Source of the DNA: Streptomyces sp. DH41
GTDB taxonomy: Bacteria; Actinomycetota; Actinomycetes; Streptomycetales; Streptomycetaceae
Assembly: GCF_029813785.1 (NCBI RefSeq)
Contig: NZ_JARVKY010000013.1
Location: forward strand, 62,001 to 126,000
Reading direction: 5' to 3'
Length of the DNA: 64,000 bases
The stretch's first letter is position 1; the number at the start of each line of letters is the position of its first letter. The notes below the pieces were generated by a model. The model saw nothing but the letters and a program-made list of their open reading frames with translations. It was not told the origin of the DNA and searched no databases. Below, in pieces: positions 51,796 through 60,106 of this stretch. A program made the translations under genes and the position numbers.

Positions 51796-52503
51796 GTGAC
51801 CGCACCTCTGAACCCGCCGCCGCCACCGAACGAACACTCGTCGTATCAGGGCGGGCCGGTGCCACCGCCCGTCGGTGCGCACGCGATGGGCACCGCGCAC
51901 GGCGCCCCGCACGACCACCACGGCGAACAGGACGGCCCCGGGATGCTGACCGAAGTGCGTCAGGCCGCCGTGACCGTGGTGGCGGTGGCGCTCTCCGGTG
52001 CGCTGCTCGGAGTGCTGTGGTGGAAGCTGGCGCCGAGCGTGCCGCTGGTCGGCGGCGTGCTGGGCGACGGCTGGACGGTCGTCCCGGAGAACCCGGAGGG
52101 CGAACGGGTGATCGGCGTCGACGGCGTGTTCACACTCCTCGCGCTGGCGTTCGGCGCACTCAGCGCGGTGGTCGTCTTCCTGCTGCGGCGGCGCGGTGGC
52201 GTGCCGCTGGTGGTGGCACTGGGCGTCGGCGGGCTGCTCGGGTCGCTGCTGGCGTGGCGGGTCGGGGTGTGGCTGGGCCCCGCACAGGACGTGATCGCCC
52301 ACGCGAAGGACGTGGGCCAGGGCGTGACGTTCTCCGCACCGCTGAAGCTGAGCGCGAAGGGGGCTCTGCTGGCGTGGTCGGTGGCCGCGCTGGTGGTGCA
52401 TCTGGGGCTGACGGGGTTGTTCGGACCCCGGGATCCGGAGCCCGATCCCTGGCCCGGGCCGCAGCAGCGGCCGACGGAGCCGTACGGGAAGAAGCCGGCG
52501 TAG
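51796..52503 (+). CDS. conserved membrane protein, possibly DUF2567 family
   Basis: The 235-residue protein has a Pro/His-rich N-terminus of about 50 residues. Four membrane helices follow (VTVVAVALSGALLGVLWW, GVFTLLALAFGALSAVVVFLL, PLVVALGVGGLLGSLLAW, GALLAWSVAALVVHLGLTGLF), with a periplasmic loop after the first and a Pro-rich tail. The layout resembles DUF2567 proteins of actinobacteria, but I am not certain. No ribosome site precedes GTG 51796. It follows the ABC permease by 34 bp and may share its transcript. Confidence 0.8.
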   Translation: MTAPLNPPPPPNEHSSYQGGPVPPPVGAHAMGTAHGAPHDHHGEQDGPGMLTEVRQAAVTVVAVALSGALLGVLWWKLAPSVPLVGGVLGDGWTVVPENPEGERVIGVDGVFTLLALAFGALSAVVVFLLRRRGGVPLVVALGVGGLLGSLLAWRVGVWLGPAQDVIAHAKDVGQGVTFSAPLKLSAKGALLAWSVAALVVHLGLTGLFGPRDPEPDPWPGPQQRPTEPYGKKPA

Positions 52504-52513
52504 GCGCCGCCAG

Positions 52514-52541
52514 GCGGGGCCTACGCCGGCTCAGGCCCCGC
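52514..52541. terminator. bidirectional terminator between membrane protein gene and bL37 gene
   Basis: Nine-bp inverted repeat GCGGGGCCT (52514-52522) / AGGCCCCGC (52533-52541). It lies just after the stop of the plus-strand gene and touches the stop codon of the minus-strand bL37 gene. Confidence 0.7.
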
Positions 52542-52615
52542 TAGGCGGGGCGGCGACCGTGGTTCGCCTTGCGCTTCTTGATGCGCCACCTGCGTTTGCG
52601 GGTTCTCTTCGACAT
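52541..52615 (-). CDS. 50S ribosomal protein bL37 (24 residues)
   Basis: The minus-strand frame from ATG 52615 encodes MSKRTRKRRWRIKKRKANHG followed by RRPA. This short, extremely basic peptide ending in ANHGRRP-like sequence matches what I recall of bL37, the 24-residue protein found in mycobacterial ribosomes on the large subunit and conserved in actinobacteria. It is too short for usual gene finding. No clear ribosome site precedes it, so it may be translated from a leaderless message. The downstream terminator begins at its stop codon. Confidence 0.8.
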   Translation of the reverse strand: MSKRTRKRRWRIKKRKANHGRRPA

Positions 52616-52666
52616 GTTCTGTCTGATTAGCCGAGAACGGGGCGCCCGTCGAGGGGGTACGCGCGG

Positions 52667-53167
52667 TCACGCCCGGCCGATCGGGGCGAGGACCGCTTCC
52701 GTCAGCTCGGCCAGGGCCTCGGGGGAGAGTTCGACCTCCAGGCCGCGGCGGCCCGCCGAGACGCAGATCGTGGCGTGATCCGAGGCCGACGCGTCCAGGA
52801 CCGTCGGGAGCCTCTTGCGCTGGCCCAGGGGAGAGATGCCGCCCCGCACATAGCCCGTGGTGCGCTCGGCCAGCGCCGGGTCGGCCATCGCCGCGCGCTT
52901 GCCGCGCACCGCGGCGGCCAGCGCCTTGAGGTCCAGCTGGCCCGCCACCGGCACCACGGCGACCGTCAGCGCGCCGTCGACGTCCGCCACCAGCGTCTTG
53001 AAGACCCGCTCCGGCGAGACACCCATCGCCTCGGCCGCCTCCTCGCCGTAGGACGGGTGGGAGGGATCGTGCTCGTACGCGTGGACCGTGTACGTCACTC
53101 CGGCCGCCGCGAGCGCCACCGTCGCGGGGGTGCCACCGGACTGCTGCTTCTTGGACTTCTTCGCCAT
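52667..53167 (-). CDS. YbaK/EbsC-family aminoacyl-tRNA deacylase
   Basis: The 166-residue protein matches YbaK, which hydrolyses mischarged Cys-tRNA(Pro). It carries TPATVALAAAGVTYTVHAYEHDP, GEEAAEAMGVSPERVFKTLVADVDG with the catalytic Lys, and GGISPLGQRKRLPTVLDASA. ATG 53167 begins MAKKSKKQQ. It lies 13 bp downstream of the Lon-N gene on the same strand and is probably cotranscribed. Confidence 0.92.
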   Translation of the reverse strand: MAKKSKKQQSGGTPATVALAAAGVTYTVHAYEHDPSHPSYGEEAAEAMGVSPERVFKTLVADVDGALTVAVVPVAGQLDLKALAAAVRGKRAAMADPALAERTTGYVRGGISPLGQRKRLPTVLDASASDHATICVSAGRRGLEVELSPEALAELTEAVLAPIGRA

Positions 53168-53180
53168 GGGGACCAGTACC

Positions 53181-53921
53181 TCAGTTGAGACTCGTGGGAC
53201 CGCGCGTCAGGTCCACCGCCGGCAACGACGGCAGGTTACGGATGACGGCCGTCTCGGAGCGAAGGAGTTTCAGCTCGTCCCTCAGGCGCGAGGCGGTGTC
53301 CGGAGCCTGGAGCAGACGCTGCTTCGTCGGCGTGTCCAGCATCATCGCGGCGGCGACCAGGTAGGAGACCACGCCCGGTTCGTCCGGCAGCTCGGCGCCG
53401 GTCGCCAGCGACCGCTCGCGTGCCCCCGCCAGCCGCTTCTGGTACTGCCGGAAGGACCGCAGCACCCCTTCGGCCAGCGCGCCCGCCTCGTCGCCGTCGT
53501 CCTCGGGCAGCGGCTCCAGTTCGGCCGTCAGGAAGGGGCCCGAGGCCTCCACCGAGAGCAGCCGCACCCGGGTCGTGCCGGTGGCCAGCACCTCGAAGGT
53601 GCCGTCGGCCCGCTCGCGGATCGTCGCCGCGTCCGCGACGCAGCCCACCTTGTGGAACGCCTTGACCGGGTCGGGCCCGAACCCGGCCGTCGGTCCGCGC
53701 TCGAGCGTCGTCGTCGGGTCGGGCAGGCCGGGCGCGCTCCGGGCCACCTCGTAGCCGTCGCGGATCGCCACGACGGCGAACCGGCGCGGTTCGTCCTCGG
53801 GAGTCTTCAGCAACTCGCGCATCATGGCGCGATAGCGCTCCTCGAAGATGTTGAGCGGGAGCACCAGCCCCGGGAACAGGACCGAGTTCAGGGGGAAGAG
53901 GGGGAGCCGGACGGTGGTCAC
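53181..53921 (-). CDS. Lon N-terminal (LON substrate-binding) domain protein
   Basis: The 246-residue protein consists of a single LON domain: VRLPLFPLNSVLFPGLVLPLNIFEERYRAMM at the N-terminus, then AVVAIRDG, GCVADAATIRERADGTFEVLATGTTRVRLL, and a helical C-terminal part. It has no AAA+ or protease domains, so it is a stand-alone LON protein of unknown function. On the minus strand TAGGCT (53930-53935) lies eight bases before GTG 53921 and no ribosome site is present, so the message may be leaderless. This -10 overlaps the upstream gene's stop codon. Confidence 0.9.
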   Translation of the reverse strand: MTTVRLPLFPLNSVLFPGLVLPLNIFEERYRAMMRELLKTPEDEPRRFAVVAIRDGYEVARSAPGLPDPTTTLERGPTAGFGPDPVKAFHKVGCVADAATIRERADGTFEVLATGTTRVRLLSVEASGPFLTAELEPLPEDDGDEAGALAEGVLRSFRQYQKRLAGARERSLATGAELPDEPGVVSYLVAAAMMLDTPTKQRLLQAPDTASRLRDELKLLRSETAVIRNLPSLPAVDLTRGPTSLN

Positions 53922-53932
53922 GACCCAGAAGC

Positions 53933-54970
53933 CTAATGGTCGCCGGGGCGGACGCGACCGCCGTGCCCACTTCGTGGATGACCTGAACCTGTCGTCTCCC
54001 TCGCCGAGGCCACCGCGGCACGGACGTCGGCGCGCACCTGGAGGAAGCGGCCGAGCGGGTCGTCCGCGGCTCGGTCCCCGTCCCGGCCCCATGGGAAGGA
54101 CGTGACGTACGGGCCGGTCAGACGCAGTTGCTCCGCCGCGTCCTGGTGGCGTTCCAGGCGCACCAGGACGTACGCCAGGAGGTTCCGCAGCTCGGCCGGC
54201 CAGGGGTCGGCAGCCGGGCGGGCGGCGGAGAGGGCGATCGCACGGTCGGCGGCCGCGTCCAGCCGGTCGCGGTGCGCGCCCGCCGCGTCGTCGCCGCTCG
54301 TCGTCAGGCAGATGAAGGCCGCCCTCAGCGGCAGCGCCCGTACGAGCGCGTCCTCGGGCGCGTCCTGCGCCGCCGTCTCGGCGAAGTCCAGGCACTCGCG
54401 GTGCGCGCCGGGTGAGGCGGCGGCCAGGTAGTCGAGGGCGGCGACATGGCAGCCGTAGTGGTGCGGGGAGCGGCGGACCGCCTGCGCCCACAGGCGCTCG
54501 AACTCGGGGTGCCCGGCGCGTGCGCCCCGAGCGGTGTCCAGCGCGGTCCGCCACGGCACCGGGTCGGGGCCGGCGGCCTCGGCGGCGGCCGTGACGGCGG
54601 GGGCGATCTGGCGCAGGAGCTCCGTGCGGGCCGGCGAGTCCCAGTGGCGCTCCACCGTCAGCCGGGCGGCGACCAGCAGGGCGTCGGGGTCGTCGGGAGC
54701 GGTGGCGCGCCAGTCGTCGAGCCACTCGGAGCGTGAGCGCGCGAAGGCGGCCAGCCGGGTCGCGTAGCGGTCGCGGTGCTCCCACTCGGCGTTCTCCCGG
54801 GTGCCGGCGAGGAGGGCGGCCGCGGGAGCGGACTCGCCGCGGGCCGCCGCGACGAGGACGGGGGCGAGGTGGTCGTCGGGGGCGTCGAGGAGTACGTCGT
54901 CGTCTTGGGCGGGCCGTGACGTCCGGGGGCGGGCGGCCCGGGCCGCCGTCCGGAGGAACGCGCGCAGCAT
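53933..54970 (-). CDS. conserved protein of unknown function, helical
   Basis: The 345-residue protein is rich in Ala, Arg and Asp and almost wholly helical, with repeated patterns such as ALLVAARLTVERHWDSPARTELL, PEFERLWAQAVRRSPHHYGCHVAALDYLAAASPG and LLAYVLVRLERHQDAAEQL. These recall TPR-like helical repeats, but I cannot assign a family. ATG 54970 (MLRAFLRTAARAARP) is chosen as the only reasonable start; no ribosome site is clear. Its stop TAG at 53933-53935 falls inside the -10 of the Lon-N gene. Confidence 0.7.
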   Translation of the reverse strand: MLRAFLRTAARAARPRTSRPAQDDDVLLDAPDDHLAPVLVAAARGESAPAAALLAGTRENAEWEHRDRYATRLAAFARSRSEWLDDWRATAPDDPDALLVAARLTVERHWDSPARTELLRQIAPAVTAAAEAAGPDPVPWRTALDTARGARAGHPEFERLWAQAVRRSPHHYGCHVAALDYLAAASPGAHRECLDFAETAAQDAPEDALVRALPLRAAFICLTTSGDDAAGAHRDRLDAAADRAIALSAARPAADPWPAELRNLLAYVLVRLERHQDAAEQLRLTGPYVTSFPWGRDGDRAADDPLGRFLQVRADVRAAVASARETTGSGHPRSGHGGRVRPGDH

Positions 54971-55272
54971 GGCCAGTACGACGGCCGACGGTTCGTGATG
55001 GTTGTGCGGCTCGGCTTCGCCTTCGGCCGTCTGTGTTCCCACCCGCACCACCGTGCGGCTTTCGTCGTCGGGTGCGGGTGGCCGTCGGGGAGTGTGCTTC
55101 CCTCGGCCGGGTGCCGGGTGCCGGGTGCCGGGTGCCGGGTGCCGGGTGCCGGGTGCCGGGTGGGGAGGCGTGCTGCCCGGGTCTGGAGTGGTGTTTTTGC
55201 CGGGCCGGGGCCGGGGCCGGGTGCCGGGCGCCCCGTGGCGGGGAGGCGGTGCGCCGGGCCGGGGTGAGGCGG
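54971..55272. repeat. intergenic minisatellite, 8 x CCGGGTG
   Basis: This 302-bp gap between two minus-strand genes holds eight perfect tandem copies of the 7-bp unit CCGGGTG at 55107-55162. A degenerate GGCCGGGGCCGGG run follows near 55199-55225. A long minus-strand frame reads through it as PGTRHPA repeats, but I take this as a shadow. The 7-bp unit is out of phase with codons, so copy changes would break any reading frame. Confidence 0.85.
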
Positions 55273-56850
55273 TCAGTTCCGGCGGAGCAGCCGTGTCGCT
55301 CCCGCCGCGACCGTGGTCGCCAGGATCCAGCCCAGCAGGATCAGGGCGGTCGCCAGCCACTGCCAGCCGTCCCGCAGCTGCCAGAAGCCGGCCTGTCCCA
55401 GGTCGATGACCGGCAGCAGCAGATCGAGGGCGAAGAGGGCGGGGTTCCAGTCCGGATGCTCGCCGTTCTTCAGCGGCGGCGGGTCGGCGCGCGCGAAGGC
55501 GAGCGAGCCGGCCGCCCACAGCACCGCCATCCACACCGCGGCCCGGCCCGGCCGGTAACCGTAGGCGACCGTCCAGTCCTGCGCGTATCCCACCAGCTTC
55601 GCGGCGATGGGCAGGCTCTCGCGGCGCCGGCGGTGCTTGGCGAGCAGTACCTCGCGGGCGTCCTCGTCCTCGCCGCCGGCCCGCAGCACCGCGGCGAGGC
55701 GCTCGTACGGCTCCGGGTGGTACTCGGCGGTCGCGGCGCCCACCCAGCGCAGCCGCTTCGCCAGCGGGAACGGCCCCCGCGGCACCAGGTTCTCGTAGGC
55801 GAAGCCGCCCATGTGCAGCCGTCCCGGCCCCGGCCAGCTGGCCGCCCGGTCCATCAGGTTGACCACCCGCGCCCCCGACAGCACCACCCGGCCGCGCGCC
55901 GGCCGCTCGCCGAGGAACCGCAGCTCGGGCGTCTGCACCCGGCGCAGCGACAGCTCCTGCTCGTCGGTGAAGGTGAACCGGGCGTACTCGAAGTCGACGG
56001 CGTCGCCGAACCGCCCGTCGTCCAGCCGCACCCCGCCCTCGCACTCGAACCGCTGGATCCGCGTCCCCTGCGCCGGAGTCGTCCCCCGCAGCAGCGGGCT
56101 GCCGATCCCGGCCGGGGTCAGGTACAGCGTGCGCTCCACGGTCAGCTGCGGGGCGTTCAGCGCGTGCCGCGTGTACGGGTTGAGGAGCCGGGCGCCGCGC
56201 AGGCTCAGCGAGACGCCGACCTGGGCGCTGCGCAGACTCACCTCGCCGTAGGACTCCAGCATCTCGGCCTGGAGGTCCTGCCCGACGCTCAGACCGTCCG
56301 CGGCGATCGAGCGCCCGCTGCGGTCCCGGTGCACGATCGCCTGGTTGAGCAGCAGGTCGGTGCCTATCTGCGCGTCGGTGAGCCGGATACCGGACCGGAA
56401 CCGGCAGCGCGGCAGATGCAGATCGCCCTCGGTCTGCAACCGGGCCGCCTCCAGCCGCGGCACCGCGCAGTCCACCAGCCGCACGGTCGTGAAACGGGTC
56501 TCCGGCAGCAGGACCTCCCGCTCGAACCGGCAGCCCCGCAGCTCGACGTAGGGCACCACGGTGCCGCCCGCGAGGTTCATCGTGTCGCTGATCCGCACAC
56601 CCACGAGCTGCAGCGAGGACACCCGGCCCGCGAGCGCGGGCGGACCGTCGAGAAGCAGCCAGCACACGATGCGGGCCCGCACGGTCCGCTCGGGTCCCCA
56701 CGGATGCCCGCCGTGCGGGTCGTCGGCGAGCGCGTCGCCGCTGCTGAGGTCGTACACGCTGCCGTTGCGGAAGGCCTGCCACATGCCGGCCTCGGTGGCG
56801 GTCAGGTCGTCCGGCAGCTCTCCGTCACGGTGGCCGTCCCCCTCGGTCAC
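55273..56850 (-). CDS. membrane-anchored beta-helix-like protein (often annotated oxidoreductase)
   Basis: The 525-residue protein has no dinucleotide-binding motif. Residues about 60-360 show a regular pattern of short strands (VELRGCRFEREVLLPETRFT, VRLVDCAVPRLEAARLQTEG, DLHLPRCRFRSGIRLTDAQI), like a pentapeptide-type right-handed beta-helix. The C-terminus holds two membrane helices (AAVWMAVLWAAGSLAFA and WLATALILLGWILATTVAAG). I recall similar Streptomyces proteins labelled membrane-associated oxidoreductase, but nothing here supports that reaction. GTG 56850 follows a GGAGG-rich stretch. It is divergent from hisD. Confidence 0.75.
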   Translation of the reverse strand: MTEGDGHRDGELPDDLTATEAGMWQAFRNGSVYDLSSGDALADDPHGGHPWGPERTVRARIVCWLLLDGPPALAGRVSSLQLVGVRISDTMNLAGGTVVPYVELRGCRFEREVLLPETRFTTVRLVDCAVPRLEAARLQTEGDLHLPRCRFRSGIRLTDAQIGTDLLLNQAIVHRDRSGRSIAADGLSVGQDLQAEMLESYGEVSLRSAQVGVSLSLRGARLLNPYTRHALNAPQLTVERTLYLTPAGIGSPLLRGTTPAQGTRIQRFECEGGVRLDDGRFGDAVDFEYARFTFTDEQELSLRRVQTPELRFLGERPARGRVVLSGARVVNLMDRAASWPGPGRLHMGGFAYENLVPRGPFPLAKRLRWVGAATAEYHPEPYERLAAVLRAGGEDEDAREVLLAKHRRRRESLPIAAKLVGYAQDWTVAYGYRPGRAAVWMAVLWAAGSLAFARADPPPLKNGEHPDWNPALFALDLLLPVIDLGQAGFWQLRDGWQWLATALILLGWILATTVAAGATRLLRRN

Positions 56851-56993
56851 GGCGCTTCACCCCCTCCCCAACTACTCGTCGGTCGCTCACACTTCGTACA
56901 ACCGTTCATGCCCACTGAGTGACCCCTTGAACACACATAGTGAGCACGATCTCCCCGAGCCCCGGCGTGGCCCGCGCGGACCCGTCGCGTTCT

Positions 56994-57010
56994 GTATCAG
57001 CCATTGATAC
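56994..57010. promoter_or_regulatory. palindrome in the hisD upstream region
   Basis: GTATCA (56994-56999) / TGATAC (57005-57010), a perfect 6-bp inverted repeat around GCCAT, lies 42-58 bases before the hisD start in the divergent promoter region. It could be a repressor operator for the his operon. A GAGAAT -10-like hexamer (57039-57044) lies seven bases before the hisD GTG. Confidence 0.45.
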
Positions 57011-57051
57011 GCGCGGACAGTGCCCGACGCGGGTCTGAGAGAATTGGTTCC

Positions 57052-58377
57052 GTGATCTCCCGAATCGATCTGCGCGGCGACGCCCTCCCCGAGGGCCCCG
57101 CCCTGCGCGACCTGCTGCCCCGAGCCGACTTCGACGTCTCGGCCGCCCTGGAGAAGGTGCGTCCGATCTGCGAGGACGTGCATCATCGTGGCGACGCGGC
57201 GCTGATCGACTTCGCCGAGCGGTTCGACGGCGTCCGGCTCGACCGGGTGCGGGTCCCGGCCGCCGCGCTCACACGCGCGCTGGACGAGCTCGATCCGGCC
57301 GTGCGCGCGGCGCTGGAGGAGTCCATCCGCCGCGCCCGCCTCGTCCACCGCGCGCAGCGCCGCGAGACGCACACCACACAGGTCGTGCCCGGCGGCACCG
57401 TCACCGAGAAGTGGGTGCCGGTCGACCGCGTCGGCCTGTACGCCCCCGGCGGACGCTCGGTCTACCCCTCGTCCGTGATCATGAACGTCGTACCCGCGCA
57501 GGAGGCCGGCGTCGAGTCGGTCGCGCTCGCCTCGCCGGCGCAGGCCGAGTTCGACGGCCTGCCGCACCCGACGATCCTCGCCGCGTGCGCCCTCCTCGGC
57601 GTCGACGAGGTCTACGCGGCCGGCGGCGCCACCGCCGTCGCGATGTTCGCCTACGGCACCGAGTCCTGCCCGCCCGCCAACATGGTCACCGGTCCCGGCA
57701 ACATCTGGGTCGCCGCCGCCAAGCGCTACTTCACCGGGAAGATCGGCATCGACGCCGAGGCCGGTCCGACCGAGATCGCGGTCCTCGCCGACGCCACCGC
57801 CGACCCGGTGCACGTCGCCTCCGACCTGATCAGCCAGGCCGAGCACGACCCGCTGGCCGCCGCCGTCCTGGTCACCGACTCCGCCGACCTCGCGGACGCG
57901 GTCGTCAAGGAGCTCCAGCCGCAGGTCGAGGCCACCAAGCACATCGACGACCGGATCGTCCCGGCCCTGGCGGGCCGTCAGTCCGCGATCGTGCTCGTCG
58001 ACGGCATCGACGAGGGCCTGCGCGTCGTCGACGCCTACGGCGCCGAGCACCTGGAGATCCAGACCGCCGACGCCGCCGCCGTCGCCGACCGGGTCAGGAA
58101 CGCCGGCGCGGTCTTCGTCGGCCCCTGGTCCCCCGTCTCGCTCGGTGACTACGCGGCCGGGTCCAACCACGTCCTGCCCACCGGCGGCTGCGCCTGCCAC
58201 TCCTCGGGCCTGTCGGTGCAGTCCTTCCTGCGCGGCATCCACATCGTCGACTACACGCGGGACGCGCTGGCCGAGGTCGCGCACCACGTGGTGACGCTGG
58301 CGGAGGCGGAGGACCTGCCCGCGCACGGCGCGGCGATCAAGGCGAGGTTCGAGTGGAAGGTCCCGCAGAGCAAGTGA
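57052..58377 (+). CDS. hisD: histidinol dehydrogenase
   Basis: The 441-residue zinc enzyme oxidises histidinol to histidine in two NAD-dependent steps, the last of the pathway. Conserved regions are VDRVGLYAPGGRSVYPSSVIM, NMVTGPGNIWVAAAKR, IDAEAGPTEIAVLADATADP, DLISQAEHDPLAAAVLVT, AGSNHVLPTGGCACHSSGLS and the His in LAEVAHHVVTLAEAE. GTG 57052 lacks a ribosome site and may be leaderless. First gene of the his operon; its stop overlaps hisC (GTGA). Confidence 0.95.
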   Translation: MISRIDLRGDALPEGPALRDLLPRADFDVSAALEKVRPICEDVHHRGDAALIDFAERFDGVRLDRVRVPAAALTRALDELDPAVRAALEESIRRARLVHRAQRRETHTTQVVPGGTVTEKWVPVDRVGLYAPGGRSVYPSSVIMNVVPAQEAGVESVALASPAQAEFDGLPHPTILAACALLGVDEVYAAGGATAVAMFAYGTESCPPANMVTGPGNIWVAAAKRYFTGKIGIDAEAGPTEIAVLADATADPVHVASDLISQAEHDPLAAAVLVTDSADLADAVVKELQPQVEATKHIDDRIVPALAGRQSAIVLVDGIDEGLRVVDAYGAEHLEIQTADAAAVADRVRNAGAVFVGPWSPVSLGDYAAGSNHVLPTGGCACHSSGLSVQSFLRGIHIVDYTRDALAEVAHHVVTLAEAEDLPAHGAAIKARFEWKVPQSK

Positions 58378-59513
58378 CGTTCGGAATCGACGACCTCCCC
58401 GTACGGGACGAGCTGCGCGGCAAGTCCCCCTACGGCGCGCCCCAGCTGGACGTGCCGGTACGGCTGAACACCAACGAGAACCCCTACCCGTTGCCCGAGG
58501 CGCTGGTCGAGCGGATCACCGAGCGGGTCCGCGAGGCCGCCCGCGACCTCAACCGCTACCCGGACCGGGACGCGGTCGAACTGCGCACGCAACTCGCGGA
58601 GTACCTGACGAAGACCTCCGGGTACGCCGTGGACACGCGGGACGTCTGGGCGGCCAACGGCTCCAACGAGGTCATCCAGCAGCTGCTGCAGACCTTCGGC
58701 GGGCCGGGCCGCACCGCGATCGGCTTCGAACCGTCGTACTCGATGCACGGCCTCATCGCGCGCGGCACCGGCACGGGCTGGATCTCCGGCCCGCGCCACG
58801 ACGACTTCACCATCGACCTGCCCGCCGCCGAGAAGGCCGTCGCCGAGCACCGCCCGGACGTCGTCTTCATCACCACCCCCAACAACCCCACCGGCAACGC
58901 GGTCCCCGCCGAGACGGTCCTCGCGCTGTACGACGCCGCGCAGGCCGCCAAGCCGTCGATGGTCGTCGTGGACGAGGCCTACGTCGAGTTCAGCCACGGC
59001 GCCTCGCTGCTGCCGCTGCTGGCGGGCCGGCCGAACCTGGTGATCTCCCGCACGATGTCGAAGGCGTTCGGCGCGGCGGGCCTGCGCCTGGGCTACCTCG
59101 CCGCGCACCCGGCCGTCGTCGACGCCGTCCAGCTCGTACGGCTGCCGTACCACCTGTCGGCCGTCACCCAGGCGACCGCGCTGGCCGCCCTGGAACACAC
59201 GGACACGCTGCTGAAGTACGTCGAGCAGCTGAAGACCGAGCGGGACCGGCTGGTCGCCGAACTGCGCGCGATCGGTTACGAGGTGACCGAGTCCGACGCG
59301 AACTTCGTCCAGTTCGGACGGTTCGCCGACTCGCACGCCATCTGGCGGGAGATCCTCGACCGGGGCGTCCTGGTCCGGGACAACGGCGTACCGGGCTGGC
59401 TGCGGGTGACCGCCGGCACCCCGGAGGAGAACGACGCGTTCCTGGACGCGGCCCGTGAAGTACAGCGTTTTGTGGGGGAGACCCCCACACCCCCTAAGGA
59501 GCAGGACGCATGA
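58374..59513 (+). CDS. hisC: histidinol-phosphate aminotransferase
   Basis: The 379-residue class I/II PLP aminotransferase converts imidazole-acetol phosphate and glutamate to histidinol phosphate. It shows RLNTNENPYPLPEALV, ANGSNEVIQQLLQTF, TTPNNPTGNAVP, VVDEAYVEFSHG and the PLP lysine in SRTMSKAFGAAGLRLGYL. GTG 58374 overlaps the hisD stop; GTG 58353 would extend it by seven residues. Its stop overlaps the hisB ATG (ATGA). Confidence 0.95.
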   Translation: MTFGIDDLPVRDELRGKSPYGAPQLDVPVRLNTNENPYPLPEALVERITERVREAARDLNRYPDRDAVELRTQLAEYLTKTSGYAVDTRDVWAANGSNEVIQQLLQTFGGPGRTAIGFEPSYSMHGLIARGTGTGWISGPRHDDFTIDLPAAEKAVAEHRPDVVFITTPNNPTGNAVPAETVLALYDAAQAAKPSMVVVDEAYVEFSHGASLLPLLAGRPNLVISRTMSKAFGAAGLRLGYLAAHPAVVDAVQLVRLPYHLSAVTQATALAALEHTDTLLKYVEQLKTERDRLVAELRAIGYEVTESDANFVQFGRFADSHAIWREILDRGVLVRDNGVPGWLRVTAGTPEENDAFLDAAREVQRFVGETPTPPKEQDA

Positions 59514-60103
59514 ACCGCGTAGGGCGCGTGGAGCGCACCACCAAGGAGACCTCGGTCCTCGTCGAGATCGACCTCGACGGCACCGGCAAGACCGACATCG
59601 CCACCGGCGTCGGCTTCTACGACCACATGCTCGACCAGCTCGGCCGGCACGGCCTGTTCGACCTCACCGTGAAGACCGACGGCGACCTGCACATCGACTC
59701 CCACCACACCATCGAGGACACCGCCCTCGCGCTGGGTGCCGCCTTCAAGCGGGCCCTCGGCGACAAGGTGGGCATCTACCGCTTCGGCAACTGCACGGTC
59801 CCGCTGGACGAATCCCTCGCCCAGGTCACCGTCGACCTGTCCGGCCGCCCCTACCTCGTGCACACCGAGCCCGAGAAGATGGCGCCGATGATCGGCGAGT
59901 ACGACACGACGATGACCCGGCACATCCTGGAGTCCTTCGTCGCCCAGGCGCAGATCGCGCTGCACGTGCACGTGCCGTACGGGCGCAACGCGCACCACAT
60001 CGTGGAGTGCCAGTTCAAGGCGCTGGCACGGGCCCTGCGCTACGCCTCGGAGCGCGACCCGCGCGCGGCCGGCATCCTGCCCTCCACGAAGGGCGCGCTG
60101 TAA
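59510..60103 (+). CDS. hisB: imidazoleglycerol-phosphate dehydratase
   Basis: The 197-residue monofunctional enzyme dehydrates imidazole glycerol phosphate using Mn ions. The metal-binding His/Glu motifs are GVGFYDHMLDQLGRHG, DLHIDSHHTIEDTALALG and GRNAHHIVECQFKALARALR. It lacks the fused HisB phosphatase domain of enterobacteria. ATG 59510 overlaps hisC, and a small membrane-protein gene follows after 3 bp. Confidence 0.96.
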   Translation: MNRVGRVERTTKETSVLVEIDLDGTGKTDIATGVGFYDHMLDQLGRHGLFDLTVKTDGDLHIDSHHTIEDTALALGAAFKRALGDKVGIYRFGNCTVPLDESLAQVTVDLSGRPYLVHTEPEKMAPMIGEYDTTMTRHILESFVAQAQIALHVHVPYGRNAHHIVECQFKALARALRYASERDPRAAGILPSTKGAL

Positions 60104-60106
60104 CCC

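Noticed and set aside
55107..55162. CRISPR-like array
   Set aside because: The unit is 7 bp with no spacers and no cas genes lie nearby, so it is a simple minisatellite.
53933..56782. A single very long minus-strand frame of 949 codons
   Set aside because: It reads through the real beta-helix gene in the wrong frame and through the 7-bp minisatellite. Only its 3' third (from ATG 54970) has normal composition, and I call that part alone.
56851..57051. Histidine attenuator leader peptide before hisD
   Set aside because: No short frame with a run of His codons and no terminator/antiterminator pair is visible.
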